Below are positions 45,658 to 56,921 of a stretch of 64,000 bases of DNA, piece after piece. The DNA is from Setoptus koraiensis (taxonomy: Eukaryota > Arthropoda): contig CM106586.1 in the NCBI GenBank assembly GCA_048013815.1, positions 20,398,001 to 20,462,000 of the forward strand, in the 5' to 3' direction. Each line of letters starts with the position of its first letter. The first letter of the stretch is position 1. The notes below the pieces were generated by a model. That model was given only the letters and a program-made list of their open reading frames with translations. It searched no databases and was not told where the DNA came from. Both the position numbers and the translations under genes were made by a program.

Positions 45658-47772
45658 TTAGCGGTGACATATGTGCACCCTGTTATTACCGAAATCTACT
45701 ATCACAATATAGTTATCTATCGCAGCTATTCCCGCTGGTCGATCTAAATCGACTACATTTTGACTGATATAAGTGAAAGTCTGTGTTTCTTCATTCCAAC
45801 ATGTTATACGATTATTGCGTGAATCTGCGCAGAAGACTGTTGATCCACTATATGCCATTCCCTGAGGTCTAAGGAATTCGCCCCATGATGAGCCTTCCCC
45901 AAAACCTATATGGATAGATTCGAACTGAGTCGCACCTTCGTTACTTCCTATTGCAGACGGTGTGGATAACTTGTCGTTGCTGGTGGAGATCAATAGTAAG
46001 CGATGCTTGTTAAAGTCTGACACAATAAGTGTTGTTGGTGACAAATAAACAACACCTCTAGGGGAGTCTAATGGCTGGTGAAAATGAGCCAAGTAACTGC
46101 CCACGCTGTTAAATATCTGGATTCTTCTGTTGCGAGTATCGCTAACTGCGATATTGTGCGATGACTTACAAACATCTATATCCCACGGATAACAGAATTG
46201 GCCACACTTACTACCACGTTCGCCGAACTTAAACAAGAAGGTGCCAGACATGTCGAATACTTGAATGCGGTGATTATCTTTGTCAGCAACGATTATATGC
46301 TCTAATTTTGTGTTGAATACTATACCGGCTGGCCTATCAAACTGGCCTTGTCTAGTGCCTGGACCCGAACCAAACACGTGAAGGAGTTTGACAGAGCCTT
46401 TTAAAGAGTCAAATTTGAACAACTGAATTCGATTATTGCTTCGATCAGCTAATCCTATGAGGTAGTTGATTTCATTTTGAGACGGTTGAGGTAGCTTTTG
46501 CAAATTGTCTAAATGCTTTCGATAATTTGAATCAATGTTCAACTTAATATTGGAATGAATTTGCGACTGATGAAGTTGTTGTCCTGAGGAATGTGAGGAT
46601 GAGCTTGCGGCTGGCGATGACGCCATTGAGTTGCTAGTTTCGAACGACTTGCACTGAGTTGTTGTTGCAGTAGAATTATTACCCGTGGAATTGTTACTTG
46701 TAGAATTATTACCCGTAGAATTGTTACCCGTAAAATTTGCGGTAGTGTGACCCATTAGTGGGTTCCAATACATGTCGTTATCTGCGACGTTAGGATGATT
46801 ATGGCTGGATGAAGATGCATTGAGAATACTGTTGCCAGTATTAGTAGTAGTCCCATTCTGTAGATGCGGACTGACGTTGTTATTATGATGCAATTGCTGA
46901 GCATGATTAAAATTGTGGGAGCCTACAACAGTATTTAAATCAAAAAGACCCAATTGGGTGGCTATCGATGCTGGGATAATATATTGCTGTTCCTGTGAAC
47001 TAGATATGTTGTTGTGTGCATCTGAGTATCTGGCAATTGCTACTCCCCACGGACGGCAAAAGGCGCCTGGTTGACTGCCCTCAGTTCCAAAAGTTAGAAG
47101 ACGATGCCAATTTTGCATCTTTTCTGGATTTTGAATCTGAATTCTAAAAGGGGATCCATTCATAGGAAGTCCATTTATATCAATCGACATTAATAAGTGA
47201 CTATCAGGGTCAACATTGTGAGGTAGACAGTAATTGATAGTATATTTTCCATTTGTGTGATCGATCACATAATGTGGTATGCTTGTTCTTTGATTACCCG
47301 TATATGATATTATTTCTATAGTTATGGTTTCACCTCCAAGCGGAATCTCTTCATTAAAACAATCTCTGGTGGCTATTGTGAATGAGGTACTAACATTAGG
47401 TATAGCGTATTCAAGTCCATCACCTGTTGCAGTGCAGAATGGTGCGAATGATGGCATAAGTAAGACGCCCATGGTGCTGAGGGCTTTCTCCAAAGCTGTG
47501 TCAGGAGGTTGAAACTGTATTTTGGACATGGTCAATTCCAGAAAATTTGCCTTCTTATTCATGAGACCTTTACTGTCCAGGCTAGAAGTAAATTGATCCT
47601 GTTTATTGGCTCGAGTGTATGTGACCATGGCATGCTCCAATTGCTTTAGCAATTGCTCTCTCCTAGCTATCAAGCTCTCAATATGGGATTGAACGGTGGA
47701 TTGGATTTCTGCTGCTACTTGGCGCATTCGAGATTCAATGACAAAATAGGATGATGGTGTTGAGGCTGCCAT
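45658..47772 (-). CDS. TRIM71: LIN-41/TRIM71-type filamin-NHL protein lacking RING and B-boxes
   Basis: TRIM71/LIN-41 (Wech in flies) binds mRNA hairpins through its NHL propeller and represses targets in developmental timing. This intronless frame has 704 residues. Residues 10-60 are a predicted coiled coil. About 95-215 is the filamin-type Ig domain, with SFAPFCTATGDGLEYA matching TRIM71 and a typical NGSPFRIQI end. From about 225 come NHL blades with CRPWGV, DRPAGI, ADKDNHRIQVF, YPWDI, SDTRNRRIQIF, SDFNKHRLL, LRPQGM and VDFGNNRVH. Blade one is split by about 190 low-complexity residues (249-436) with NNSTG repeats. There is no RING or B-box before the coiled coil; an upstream exon could supply them, as an acceptor-like TTGTAG lies about 17 bp before the ATG. 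Assignment to the LIN-41 group is firm, orthology less so. Confidence 0.85.
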   Translation of the reverse strand: MAASTPSSYFVIESRMRQVAAEIQSTVQSHIESLIARREQLLKQLEHAMVTYTRANKQDQFTSSLDSKGLMNKKANFLELTMSKIQFQPPDTALEKALSTMGVLLMPSFAPFCTATGDGLEYAIPNVSTSFTIATRDCFNEEIPLGGETITIEIISYTGNQRTSIPHYVIDHTNGKYTINYCLPHNVDPDSHLLMSIDINGLPMNGSPFRIQIQNPEKMQNWHRLLTFGTEGSQPGAFCRPWGVAIARYSDAHNNISSSQEQQYIIPASIATQLGLFDLNTVVGSHNFNHAQQLHHNNNVSPHLQNGTTTNTGNSILNASSSSHNHPNVADNDMYWNPLMGHTTANFTGNNSTGNNSTSNNSTGNNSTATTTQCKSFETSNSMASSPAASSSSHSSGQQLHQSQIHSNIKLNIDSNYRKHLDNLQKLPQPSQNEINYLIGLADRSNNRIQLFKFDSLKGSVKLLHVFGSGPGTRQGQFDRPAGIVFNTKLEHIIVADKDNHRIQVFDMSGTFLFKFGERGSKCGQFCYPWDIDVCKSSHNIAVSDTRNRRIQIFNSVGSYLAHFHQPLDSPRGVVYLSPTTLIVSDFNKHRLLLISTSNDKLSTPSAIGSNEGATQFESIHIGFGEGSSWGEFLRPQGMAYSGSTVFCADSRNNRITCWNEETQTFTYISQNVVDLDRPAGIAAIDNYIVIVDFGNNRVHICHR

Positions 47773-48315
47773 AATTAATTATTATACCTACAATATATGA
47801 TGTTAAATATGATGTGTTAATAATGACTGAGATCGTTGCCGTGGAGGACTGTGTGTTAATATTTGATGAATATAAATGAGGTAATATCAAACATCGTCAC
47901 TAGTTTAAATAGCCGATAAAATCGGTTTGTTGAATCATATACTCTATGATGGTAAAATGTTTATACTACGAGTACAAAGAGACAGACATACAGACCTAAC
48001 ACAAACACGCAGTTCACAAAAATCACATATAGACTGATGAGACCAAGTCACTCGTTTTATACTGATTATTCTACCAATGGCTTTTACAGTGCATCTTGTT
48101 AAATGTTCAGCGAATAGTACGCGGGCACAGTTTGTCCTCAAGCACATTTCTCAATGAGGCAACTGAATGAAATGCTTGCACACGCAATACACACACATAT
48201 GCTGGCCTTTAACAGCACGCCAACAACTGAAGGATGTTTTGTATTTGTGCGCTGCACAGCGAGTGTTTTCCTAGCCTGAATGGTTGATCTTAGCATTCTG
48301 TAAGGCTTATGTTGT

Positions 48316-48352
<37 letters not shown>

Positions 48353-50069
48353 AGTGAGTGAGTGTGTGTGTGTGTGTGCGTCTATCAGTTTGTGCGTCTG
48401 ATTGTCTAGATGTGTAAACGGCAGCATCCAGTATAGGGTGGTTCAAGCATAAAAGACAAATTCCATTGTGGAGGCTACAACGCCTTTCTTCATTAACTAC
48501 GTGGAAATGTACAGTGGAGCTTGCGGCGGCACAGATTGTATGAAAGTACCACCGGCATAGCGTCAGATTATACAAAATACATTGCACGCCTAGCAAACTG
48601 AATACAGCCACCAGCGAGCGGCTCACCTGGGCACGTTGCACGATGTGTGCTTGTGTGCCGCACGGCGTGTTTTATACTATGGCGATTAGCTCGGAACCAC
48701 CCTATAAAGAGGTGTAGAAAGAACGGAGAGAGGGAAAAAGCTAGATACACATTGTGCACCAGACATGGTTGTCGTCCCCTGTACATTATCAACAGCAACT
48801 ATACTGAATTCTAGCCAAAATGAATGTACATGTACATGTGTGTTTCTAACTAAAATCAGACTGTGTGTTGTGTAGATCGGATCGATGTCTACCTGCTGGT
48901 GTAGGCGATAATTCTTCTCTATTCCTGCTTCTATTCCCATCATGTTAAGGTCATTCTGATCAAGACTTGTTTCCCCGCTTCTCTCTTCCCTACCTGTTCG
49001 CTCGTCTGCCTGCCGTCTACAAGCATTTTAGACGGTCTACAGGTCATAGAATCCACCGGGCAAACTGTTCAGCATGCTCTCGAACTAGAATGAGAATCCC
49101 CTTGTTCAATTTGCAACTGTTACTTTTGAGTTAGCTGACCAGTTTAAAGGGTATAGTAAACAAGAACAGGAGGGGCCACCGCATGTAATCATCATCAACA
49201 ACCCTATCATCAGTTCTCAGGATAGACCTAATCTCGCTGCTAGAGGGAGACACAATCATTCATCTTGACTATTTATCTTCTATCTCATATTGTCTGATGG
49301 ATCGATGCTCATTTCAATCCTTTATCTCATCGCGTATCGTACAGTAGTGTATCTTGACGCTTCCTTTTCTTTTCTCTTGTTGTTCCTCTCTCACTGTAAC
49401 TCTCTTGGCCAGCACCACTATCTGACATTCCAACATGGCCAAATAAAATTCTGCCGGACAGATGAACGATGCTAATTGTTTTCAGCGTTGCTGCTTGCAT
49501 ACTTATGTTCATTGGCCTCACATGTATTAATAACACCGGTTTGCGCTAGCTTCTCATATCAATTGGTAGAACCCTTCAATGATGTTGCCTTACATTGTGT
49601 GTGATGCTTCGTGATCATTGGGCATCTGTTGCATGCACAGAAGTAAAAGTCGTTCCTGCACACTGTGCATGTATGTGTGCGTGAGTATCGCTATTTCTCA
49701 CTTGACCATAACATTTACAAATAATAACACACCCACAGATGGCGCTGAGCATTGGCGCCAAAACTTCGTAGGACTCCTTTGTCCCAGCACACACTCTGGC
49801 TGCGGACTGAGCTGAAAAATTCTGACAGTCTGGTAGTACCACTTGGTCCTTGCTTTTTCAGTTTAATTTCCAAAAGGACAGTGCTGTCCCAGACCAATTT
49901 CCATTCATTTAAAGTAGTTTTAAATTTCGATATTTTTTTTTGTATCAACTTTTAAAATAGAAATTCTACAAAATATATTTCATTCTTTCATTCAGTATTA
50001 TTATTCACAACATCTTTTAGCGAAGGCTTTTAAAAATTTACACACATTTCATTTAAATATAACATCACA
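47773..50069. other. Intergenic region between divergent LIN-41-like gene and MCM3
   Basis: A (TG)n tract with GAGTGAGTG interruptions lies at 48307-48380. Open frames up to about 170 codons on the - strand run across it but are repeat-derived and unrecognised. The last 100 bp are AT-rich 5' UTR or promoter of MCM3. Confidence 0.5.
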
Positions 50070-52484
50070 ATGGACGTCGTCGAGTTGAGAGCTCGCGAAC
50101 TTGAATTGGAGTACCGAAGCTTCTTGGATGACGAGGCCGGAGAGGGACTTTACAAGTCAAAGGTGGAACATATGATTAAGAAGGAACAAATTAGGCTTGT
50201 TGTCAAAATCAACGACATTAGAAAGAATCCAAACTTTAAAGCCCGATCTCAAGGATTAATTGAAAATTCCGTCGAAGAACTGGTTGCATTCCAGCGCGCC
50301 TTAAAAGAGTACGTGATATCCTTAAACCCAACTTATGGAAGAAGCAAATTTGAGTTTCACATTGGCCTCAATGGTAGCTTTGGTTCAAGGCATGTCACAC
50401 CTAGAACATTGACATCGCGATTCCTCAACAATACTGTTTGTGTCGAAGGTATTGTCAGTAAGGTGAGTCTTGTAAGACCCAAAATACTCAAATCAGTGCA
50501 TTATTGTTCCGCTACCAAAAAGACAATGGAAAGGCGCCACTACGATCTGTCGTCATTGGAATACCACCCGTCAAGTAGCATTATGCCCACCAAAGATGAA
50601 GATGGCAACTTTTTAGAGCTAGAATATGGACTATGTCTATACAAAGATCATCAAACCCTCACTCTACAAGAGATGCCCGAGATGGCACCGGCTGGACAAT
50701 TACCACGATGTGTTGATGTGATGCTCGAACATGATTTAGTTGACTCGTGCAAACCTGGCGATCGAGTACAAATTGTCGGAAGTTATCGATGCCTACCTAA
50801 CAAACAAGGTAACTTCAGTAATTGCGTTTTCAGGACTGTCGTTTTAGGAAACTATGTTGAACTTTTATCCAAGGAGGTATCAATGATGGTTACCGAAGAA
50901 GATCTCAAAGCATGCCAAAAACTATCTAGAGCTAAGCGATTCAACATTTTTGAAAGACTTTCTGAGTCATTGGCACCCTCAATTTATGGACATTCATACG
51001 TCAAGAAAGCCATTTTGTGCATGTTGCTTGGTGGTGTGGAAAAGAAGCTACCCAATGGTACAAGACTGAGAGGCGATATAAACATTCTTTTAATTGGTGA
51101 CCCGTCAGTTGCAAAATCTCAACTACTTCGTTTCGTTCTAGGCTGCGCACCTCGAGCAATCGCAACTACAGGAAGAGGTTCATCCGGTGTCGGTCTTACC
51201 GCTGCAGTAACAACCGACCCAGATACCGGTGACAGAAGACTCGAGGCAGGTGCTATGGTTTTAGCAGACCGTGGTGTAGTTTGTGTTGATGAATTTGACA
51301 AAATGTCAGACATAGATAGAACAGCTATACATGAAGTTATGGAACAAGGTAGAGTCACTATATGCAAGGCTGGTATTCAAGCTCGTCTCAATGCCCGTTG
51401 CAGTGTATTGGCTGCTGCTAATCCGGTCTGTGGTAATTATGATCGCTACAGGCCACCTATGGAAAATATTGGTATGCAAGATTCCCTTCTGTCTCGTTTT
51501 GACTTGCTGTTTATCATGTTGGATGAACACAATCGTGGCGATGACGCTAAAATATCCGAACACGTCATACGAATTCACAGATACCGTCCCCGTAATGAAT
51601 TAGACGGTGAACCAACTCTGATCAACTCGACCGCTAGCTTTTTGACGACCATGCAAGCTGAAAATGATGAAAATGAGGCTTCAGAAATTTTCGAAAGGCA
51701 CAACCCTCTCCTCCATGGTCCTCAATCTATCAAAGAAAAGTATTTTACTATAGACTTCATGAGAAAGTACATTCACATTGCCAAATTAGTCAAGCCAGTG
51801 TTAACTGAGGAAGCTTGCTTGATGATCGGTGAACATTATTCCAATTTGCGTAAAATTGATATTGGCATTGCTGATCTAGCTAAAACTCAGCCAATTACAG
51901 CACGTACACTTGAGACTCTCATCCGTTTGGCTACAGCTCACGCGAAAGCGAGATTGAGTAAAGTAGTAAACACGGAGGACGCAGCTGCTGCAATTAATCT
52001 AGTACAGCATTCAGTTTATCACAAAGTTCTGAGCAAACCGAAAGTTAAGACTGTGAAACGCAAGAAACAAGAGGGAGGCGATGGTGACGAAGATGAAAGT
52101 GAAGTTGAACTTGATGGCGCTGATGAAGACGCCACATTAGATAAAAGAAAGAAACAAAAAAAAACAGACGGTGATCAACCTGAGGAAGAGGAAGTTATGG
52201 ATGTTGGTGAAGAAGCTTTAGCTGAGGACGAAAATGTTCCTAAAATCACAGAATTAACAGATGAGGAGCGTTCGGCCATCAAAGCTAAGTTACCTAAATT
52301 CCAAGAACTTCTCAATGATATCTCAAGGAAAGCTCATGGCGCTACAATTCTTGATCTCGATATGGTATACAGCCAAGCTCAAGAAAATCTAAGCACACCA
52401 CGATCTGAAATTGACATATTGCTTGCCTTAATGATGGAAAAGGATACCATTATGCTTGATGGAAACTCCATCTACTTGGTCTAG
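50070..52484 (+). CDS. MCM3: DNA replication licensing factor MCM3
   Basis: MCM3 is one of the six subunits of the MCM2-7 replicative helicase, loaded at origins in G1 and pairing with MCM5 and MCM7. The intronless frame gives 804 residues, the usual length. The N-terminal OB/A domain ([20 protein letters not shown]) matches MCM3 specifically. The AAA+ core has Walker A GDPSVAKS at 343-350, Walker B VDEFD at 406-410, the arginine finger SRF at 475-477 and sensor motif [10 protein letters not shown]. The acidic and Lys-rich segment (about 650-720) with KRKKQ and KRKKQKK is the MCM3 C-terminal linker with nuclear-localisation potential, followed by a winged-helix C-terminus. A poly(A) signal lies about 110 bp past the stop. 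Lack of introns is notable, but all motifs are intact, so it is not a decayed retrocopy. Confidence 0.98.
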   Translation: MDVVELRARELELEYRSFLDDEAGEGLYKSKVEHMIKKEQIRLVVKINDIRKNPNFKARSQGLIENSVEELVAFQRALKEYVISLNPTYGRSKFEFHIGLNGSFGSRHVTPRTLTSRFLNNTVCVEGIVSKVSLVRPKILKSVHYCSATKKTMERRHYDLSSLEYHPSSSIMPTKDEDGNFLELEYGLCLYKDHQTLTLQEMPEMAPAGQLPRCVDVMLEHDLVDSCKPGDRVQIVGSYRCLPNKQGNFSNCVFRTVVLGNYVELLSKEVSMMVTEEDLKACQKLSRAKRFNIFERLSESLAPSIYGHSYVKKAILCMLLGGVEKKLPNGTRLRGDINILLIGDPSVAKSQLLRFVLGCAPRAIATTGRGSSGVGLTAAVTTDPDTGDRRLEAGAMVLADRGVVCVDEFDKMSDIDRTAIHEVMEQGRVTICKAGIQARLNARCSVLAAANPVCGNYDRYRPPMENIGMQDSLLSRFDLLFIMLDEHNRGDDAKISEHVIRIHRYRPRNELDGEPTLINSTASFLTTMQAENDENEASEIFERHNPLLHGPQSIKEKYFTIDFMRKYIHIAKLVKPVLTEEACLMIGEHYSNLRKIDIGIADLAKTQPITARTLETLIRLATAHAKARLSKVVNTEDAAAAINLVQHSVYHKVLSKPKVKTVKRKKQEGGDGDEDESEVELDGADEDATLDKRKKQKKTDGDQPEEEEVMDVGEEALAEDENVPKITELTDEERSAIKAKLPKFQELLNDISRKAHGATILDLDMVYSQAQENLSTPRSEIDILLALMMEKDTIMLDGNSIYLV

Positions 52485-52593
52485 ACCAACCTACCTCTTA
52501 ACTATTATGTTAGAGTTGGAGGGCGAGGTCGCTTCATGGATATGTAAAATGAATTACCCCACGACGTTTTAAACTAAAAATATCAATTATACA

Positions 52594-52599
52594 AATAAA
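52594..52599 (+). terminator. Poly(A) signal of MCM3
   Basis: AATAAA 110 bp downstream of the MCM3 stop, followed by a T-rich stretch. Confidence 0.7.
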
Positions 52600-53600
52600 A
52601 GAAATTTGTCCATATGAAACATTTAAAAGTGTTGCCTTGATATCTTGTTTCTATTGAACTGAGCACACCTGCAGTCGTCCAGACCATGTTCCAACTTCTT
52701 GATAGATGATTCAACCACCCCCTATACAAGTTGAATGAGTTGTCACAACTTTAATGATGCGCAATTTTGTTCCCGTTGCTTCAGTTTATTTGCTGGCTCC
52801 GCAAAGTAACTTAAACCCAGATATACCCTAGAATACCCGAAACAACTAACGAAATTTTGGCGGTCACACTGCATAACGACCACTGGTACTTACCGAATAT
52901 CGCCATCAACTCAAGTTCATATTTCATCATCATAGTGTTTTATTTTTCAAACATATATACTATTTGGCCGAAGTATCTATGAAAACTACGTTTGAGATTC
53001 TCGATAATTTTATCCGATTTTCATTACATGTAATTGTTATGTTATAAAGTTTTCGCTTTCCGACCAGTCTTACCACTCTTTTATGTGCCAGTTGGAACAA
53101 TAGAAACGAGGCTAGCCTATTATAGACTATTTGCCTAGTTACAAAAGTTTCGGACCATTGGATGTCTTTAGGTTGTGAGTGAAGGCTATTCTTAGCTCAC
53201 GGTGACATTCGCGTTATTCCAGACAATTACTCAATGATACATACATACATGGTAAGCAACAAGCTAATAATACCAAACGATACTGGTAACGTGTTTTGTT
53301 TGCGAATGAATTCCTAGTGTGTCTAGACCATTGTTTTGCTTACGCCGGAATCAGAAAATATTTAGTCTGAAACAACTTCTCTTGGACACCATAAAGGAAG
53401 TTGCTATTTCAGATAATTCAACAGATGAAAATTGAACCAATTGTTCACCAATTCAATCGCAAATTCAATTTAAATTATTCCTTATCATCGTCTTAGCCTT
53501 TTTTGCCGTATGCACGTCTATGTGTATATCTAACAACCCTATCTAGTAACTCTCAATCCAGTTGCTCGAGCCGAAAAAGCGAATAAAAACAAGCGCCATT

Positions 53601-53622
53601 TTATCTACTTATAAGTAGATAA
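53601..53622. repeat. 22 bp perfect palindrome
   Basis: Eleven-base half-site TTATCTACTTA followed directly by its exact reverse complement, with no spacer. Chance occurrence in AT-rich sequence is possible. Confidence 0.85.
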
Positions 53623-54377
53623 GATAGCGGTAAGATCGATTAATCGACAAGCGAAAATTTAATACCAACAATTACATGTCATAGAAATCAAATAAAATTC
53701 TCTAGAATCGCAAATATTTATGCCCAGAGTGACTACTTTTCTTCTCATATCAATGCAGTTGCATCAGAGGTATATGTGCAAAGTGGGGCCTATGCAGATA
53801 ACCTTCCTTGACGACTGAACTCTTGTGATATTACTAAAGAATGCAAATCATGTGTGATCTTCGCAAAAACACACAGTTGAACGCATACATTTGAGGTGAT
53901 ATTTTCATAAATTTCGGTAATCAAGGTCGAGAAGTATATGGCTCACATGGCCAAACGACCCCACCATGCCTGAGCCTCATCTAGCTTTACCTTTGGTGTT
54001 CGCAGCTACTGGTCTAATGGCTCTGCAGATGTATAAACTTGATATTCTCGCTAATTGTTCTCGAATTCGAAATGAGTTTTGTGGTCGTACAAGCAAAAAC
54101 AGTTGGCATGACTCTTCGATATCTCTGTTTCTAGCATCTGGTACTATTTTACACACGATTCTCGCGATTCTCGGAAGATGTGAATTGTTGCCCGGGAATG
54201 TGGCATAAAAGTTGAAAAATCTCATCTCAAAATAATTAAACAAGTATGCATATATACTAGTTGCATAGGGTGTCTGAAATGATATGATTTTATAGATATA
54301 TTATTTCCTGCTGCATGATTTAGATTGCTTATTTTTTAGAAACTGATTCATAACGATCCAACTACGACAGGCCTGAC

Positions 54378-54829
54378 TCAACTTCGACCAAGTTTGTAAT
54401 TCAATTTCTTGAAAGCATTCACTAAGCTAGGTTCTATAAGTCGAACTCCATTAAGCTGGTTTCCTAGAGTGATCCAATTAGGCTGAACATTGTGTGGTCG
54501 TCCAAACAATTCAATTTTACGAGTGCCAGGAGATAAGCGTTCAATGATTCCATATATCTCATCTGGCTTATGGCTTGTTGCTCTCACTTCAGCTACAATT
54601 ACGTCGCAATCTAATCCTCGATTGATGTCTTTGGGATTACCTTTTATGCCAACCAAACAATGCTCCTTGCCATGATTCAGCCAATGACCCGTCCTGCCTG
54701 TCCTTATGATCCTCTGCAATTGATTTGTTTTGACCCAAATGATTTCATCGCATCTTTCGTAGCCCCAAAGAGCGAGACATTCTCTTCCAAGCTCCATCGC
54801 TCTACCGGTGACCCATAAGAAAATGATAC
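54378..54829 (-). CDS. METTL3: METTL3, C-terminal part, truncated by assembly gap
   Basis: METTL3 is the catalytic subunit of the METTL3-METTL14 complex that writes N6-methyladenosine in mRNA. The 149 visible residues match the C-terminal half of its MTA-70 domain: [16 protein letters not shown], then [27 protein letters not shown], then [21 protein letters not shown], then [11 protein letters not shown]. The basic interface loop ([19 protein letters not shown]) and the Asn/Gln-rich cofactor-binding segment ([10 protein letters not shown]) are intact. The catalytic DPPW motif, the CCCH zinc fingers and the N-terminus are not in the window; the frame runs into the Ns at 54830. The C-terminal tail ([11 protein letters not shown]) is divergent, as usual. 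Confidence 0.96.
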
Positions 54830-55329
54830 NNNNNNNNNNNNNNNNNNNNNNNNNNNNNNNNNNNNNNNNNNNNNNNNNNNNNNNNNNNNNNNNNNNNNNN
54901 NNNNNNNNNNNNNNNNNNNNNNNNNNNNNNNNNNNNNNNNNNNNNNNNNNNNNNNNNNNNNNNNNNNNNNNNNNNNNNNNNNNNNNNNNNNNNNNNNNNN
55001 NNNNNNNNNNNNNNNNNNNNNNNNNNNNNNNNNNNNNNNNNNNNNNNNNNNNNNNNNNNNNNNNNNNNNNNNNNNNNNNNNNNNNNNNNNNNNNNNNNNN
55101 NNNNNNNNNNNNNNNNNNNNNNNNNNNNNNNNNNNNNNNNNNNNNNNNNNNNNNNNNNNNNNNNNNNNNNNNNNNNNNNNNNNNNNNNNNNNNNNNNNNN
55201 NNNNNNNNNNNNNNNNNNNNNNNNNNNNNNNNNNNNNNNNNNNNNNNNNNNNNNNNNNNNNNNNNNNNNNNNNNNNNNNNNNNNNNNNNNNNNNNNNNNN
55301 NNNNNNNNNNNNNNNNNNNNNNNNNNNNN
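54830..55329. other. Assembly gap of exactly 500 N
   Basis: Placeholder gap; the round length suggests an arbitrary size. It interrupts METTL3. The sequence on the far side (55330 onwards) does not contain recognisable METTL3 coding. Confidence 1.
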
Positions 55330-56921
55330 CACATCTACTGCAATCAATGTGTAACTTGATCGGCTAGGCGAGCATATTGCGCTGTATTTTGGATCAAACA
55401 CAAAAGTAATGATATGTAGATACGGTCTTTAATAGTGGAAAAACTTTTGTGAGATATTTATTGTAGTGTATCAGCAGAACTTGTTGCCAACTTCATTTCA
55501 TCGGGCCCAAGAGTCATAATCCCCAATAAAACATACAAAAGTATTCTTACGATGGAGGGAGCCATCTCTTACAATCTCTTGAGCTATCTGCCTGCTTGCC
55601 TATTCGATTGTTATGTGAAAGTCTTTCCGTCGACAAATCAACCCACTGTTCAGAGTCGAGATTTCGTACTAAGAGTTTTCATTGGTAATCCGATATACTC
55701 CATATAGGCAGCTAATCCACTCACAGCCGGTGTCCAAAACTATTGCCCCAAGTCGACCAATCAGCCAATCAGCCAAAACAAACCAGTCGTCTTGTCTCTG
55801 TCAGAATGAGGCGATCATCCCCGTATCCATATTTCCTCATATTTGATATACCGTAGCGCGTGCATCGTCAGACGAACTGAAATGAAACTATCGGTCAGTA
55901 GTCAGTACACGAGCCCTTCATAAAGCCCTCGAGCTGTATTGACAAAAAAACGGCAGCAGATTCACTCTATCAGCTCTTGTGAGTACCGCTGTGACCGAAA
56001 ATTGTTTATGTGACCACCTAGCGAACAATGGCACCTAGCGAAGCGATACTGAAACAGATAATTGAAGAATTCGATCAATAGTTCCTGGAGGACTTGAGGA
56101 AATGCACTTGATCAACGACGCTCACCGTGAACGATTTCATATTGTTAGCTCATAAATTTCCAGAATTGAAACATTCATCGAGTAAAATGGTGACATCACT
56201 TCAATAACAATTATGGGACAGAATGAGTCGGTCAGAAAATTTTTTCAACAATATTAAAATTCAGTTTATCAGGAAATAAAACAAGAATTTGTAAGTTTCT
56301 GACGTGACGTTTTGGCGGCCCCAATCGTGAGTTGTGCCGGCTTCAAAAATGTAGTTCATTGCACTTATTGTAGGTGGCGTTCAGGTGCGATTGTCCTGAA
56401 AATGGAGCACTGGCACAGTTGCGCCGAGTGACCATCGACAGCGGCACACAAGCAAGCAAACATTTTTGTTTTTATTTTGTGTTTATTTTCATCGAATGAG
56501 ATTTTTCTTTTTGCAAATCGGATTTATCAAGATATACACGCAATACTCTACATAGATATCTCTTAAATTTATTTGTACTTGATCAGTAGTTACGACTCAA
56601 TCATTTAAATCGCACCCAAGATAGCTTGGCGTGTATATCGCCACTTTTAACATTATCTTTTGATATTACATTGTTATCGATAGGGCCTTGTACTCGCTAA
56701 ACAGAGACATTGAACCAAAATATTGTCGTTGCCGTCATTATATAAGAATGTTGTAACATCAACAGTACAACTATTATTATTATTATATCACAGTACAATT
56801 ATATTTACAAGTATTACATTGTTATTGGCAGTACTCATTTCGACGGCAAGCCAACACATTAACTAGCTTTGATGTATTCCTACGGGCCATCAATAGACGG
56901 ACATTCGCAGCTCACAGGCTC
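55330..56921. other. Region between assembly gap and NRBF2
   Basis: No METTL3 exon is recognisable on the - strand. A 24-residue open stretch abuts the gap (55330-55401, -) and is unassigned. The pseudogene-like frame at 56028 is listed separately. The last 300 bp are AT-rich 5' flank of NRBF2. Confidence 0.45.
56028..56279 (+). pseudogene. Possible pseudogene fragment with three in-frame stops
   Basis: Read from ATG 56028, the frame gives a coherent helical, charged sequence (APSEAILKQIIEEFDQ, FLEDLRKCT, LTVNDFILLAHKFPELKH, QLWDRMSR) broken by TAG 56079, TGA 56109 and TAA 56205, and ending at TAA near 56277. No two stops are of one kind, which argues against recoding. I do not recognise the parent protein. 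Chance composition is the alternative. Confidence 0.3.

Larger units (their letters stand above)
52485..54377. other. Intergenic region between MCM3 and METTL3
   Basis: It includes the MCM3 3' UTR and a 22 bp perfect palindrome at 53601-53622. Two opposed open frames overlap at 53966-54243 (80 and 88 codons), with no recognisable content; neither is called. Confidence 0.5.

Noticed and set aside
48138..48798. 167- and 76-codon frames on the - strand
   Set aside because: Held open partly by (TG)n; no domain, no splice support.
53966..54243. Opposed 80- and 88-codon frames
   Set aside because: Neither strand gives a recognisable protein; the - strand's loose likeness to a histone fold did not hold up on reading.
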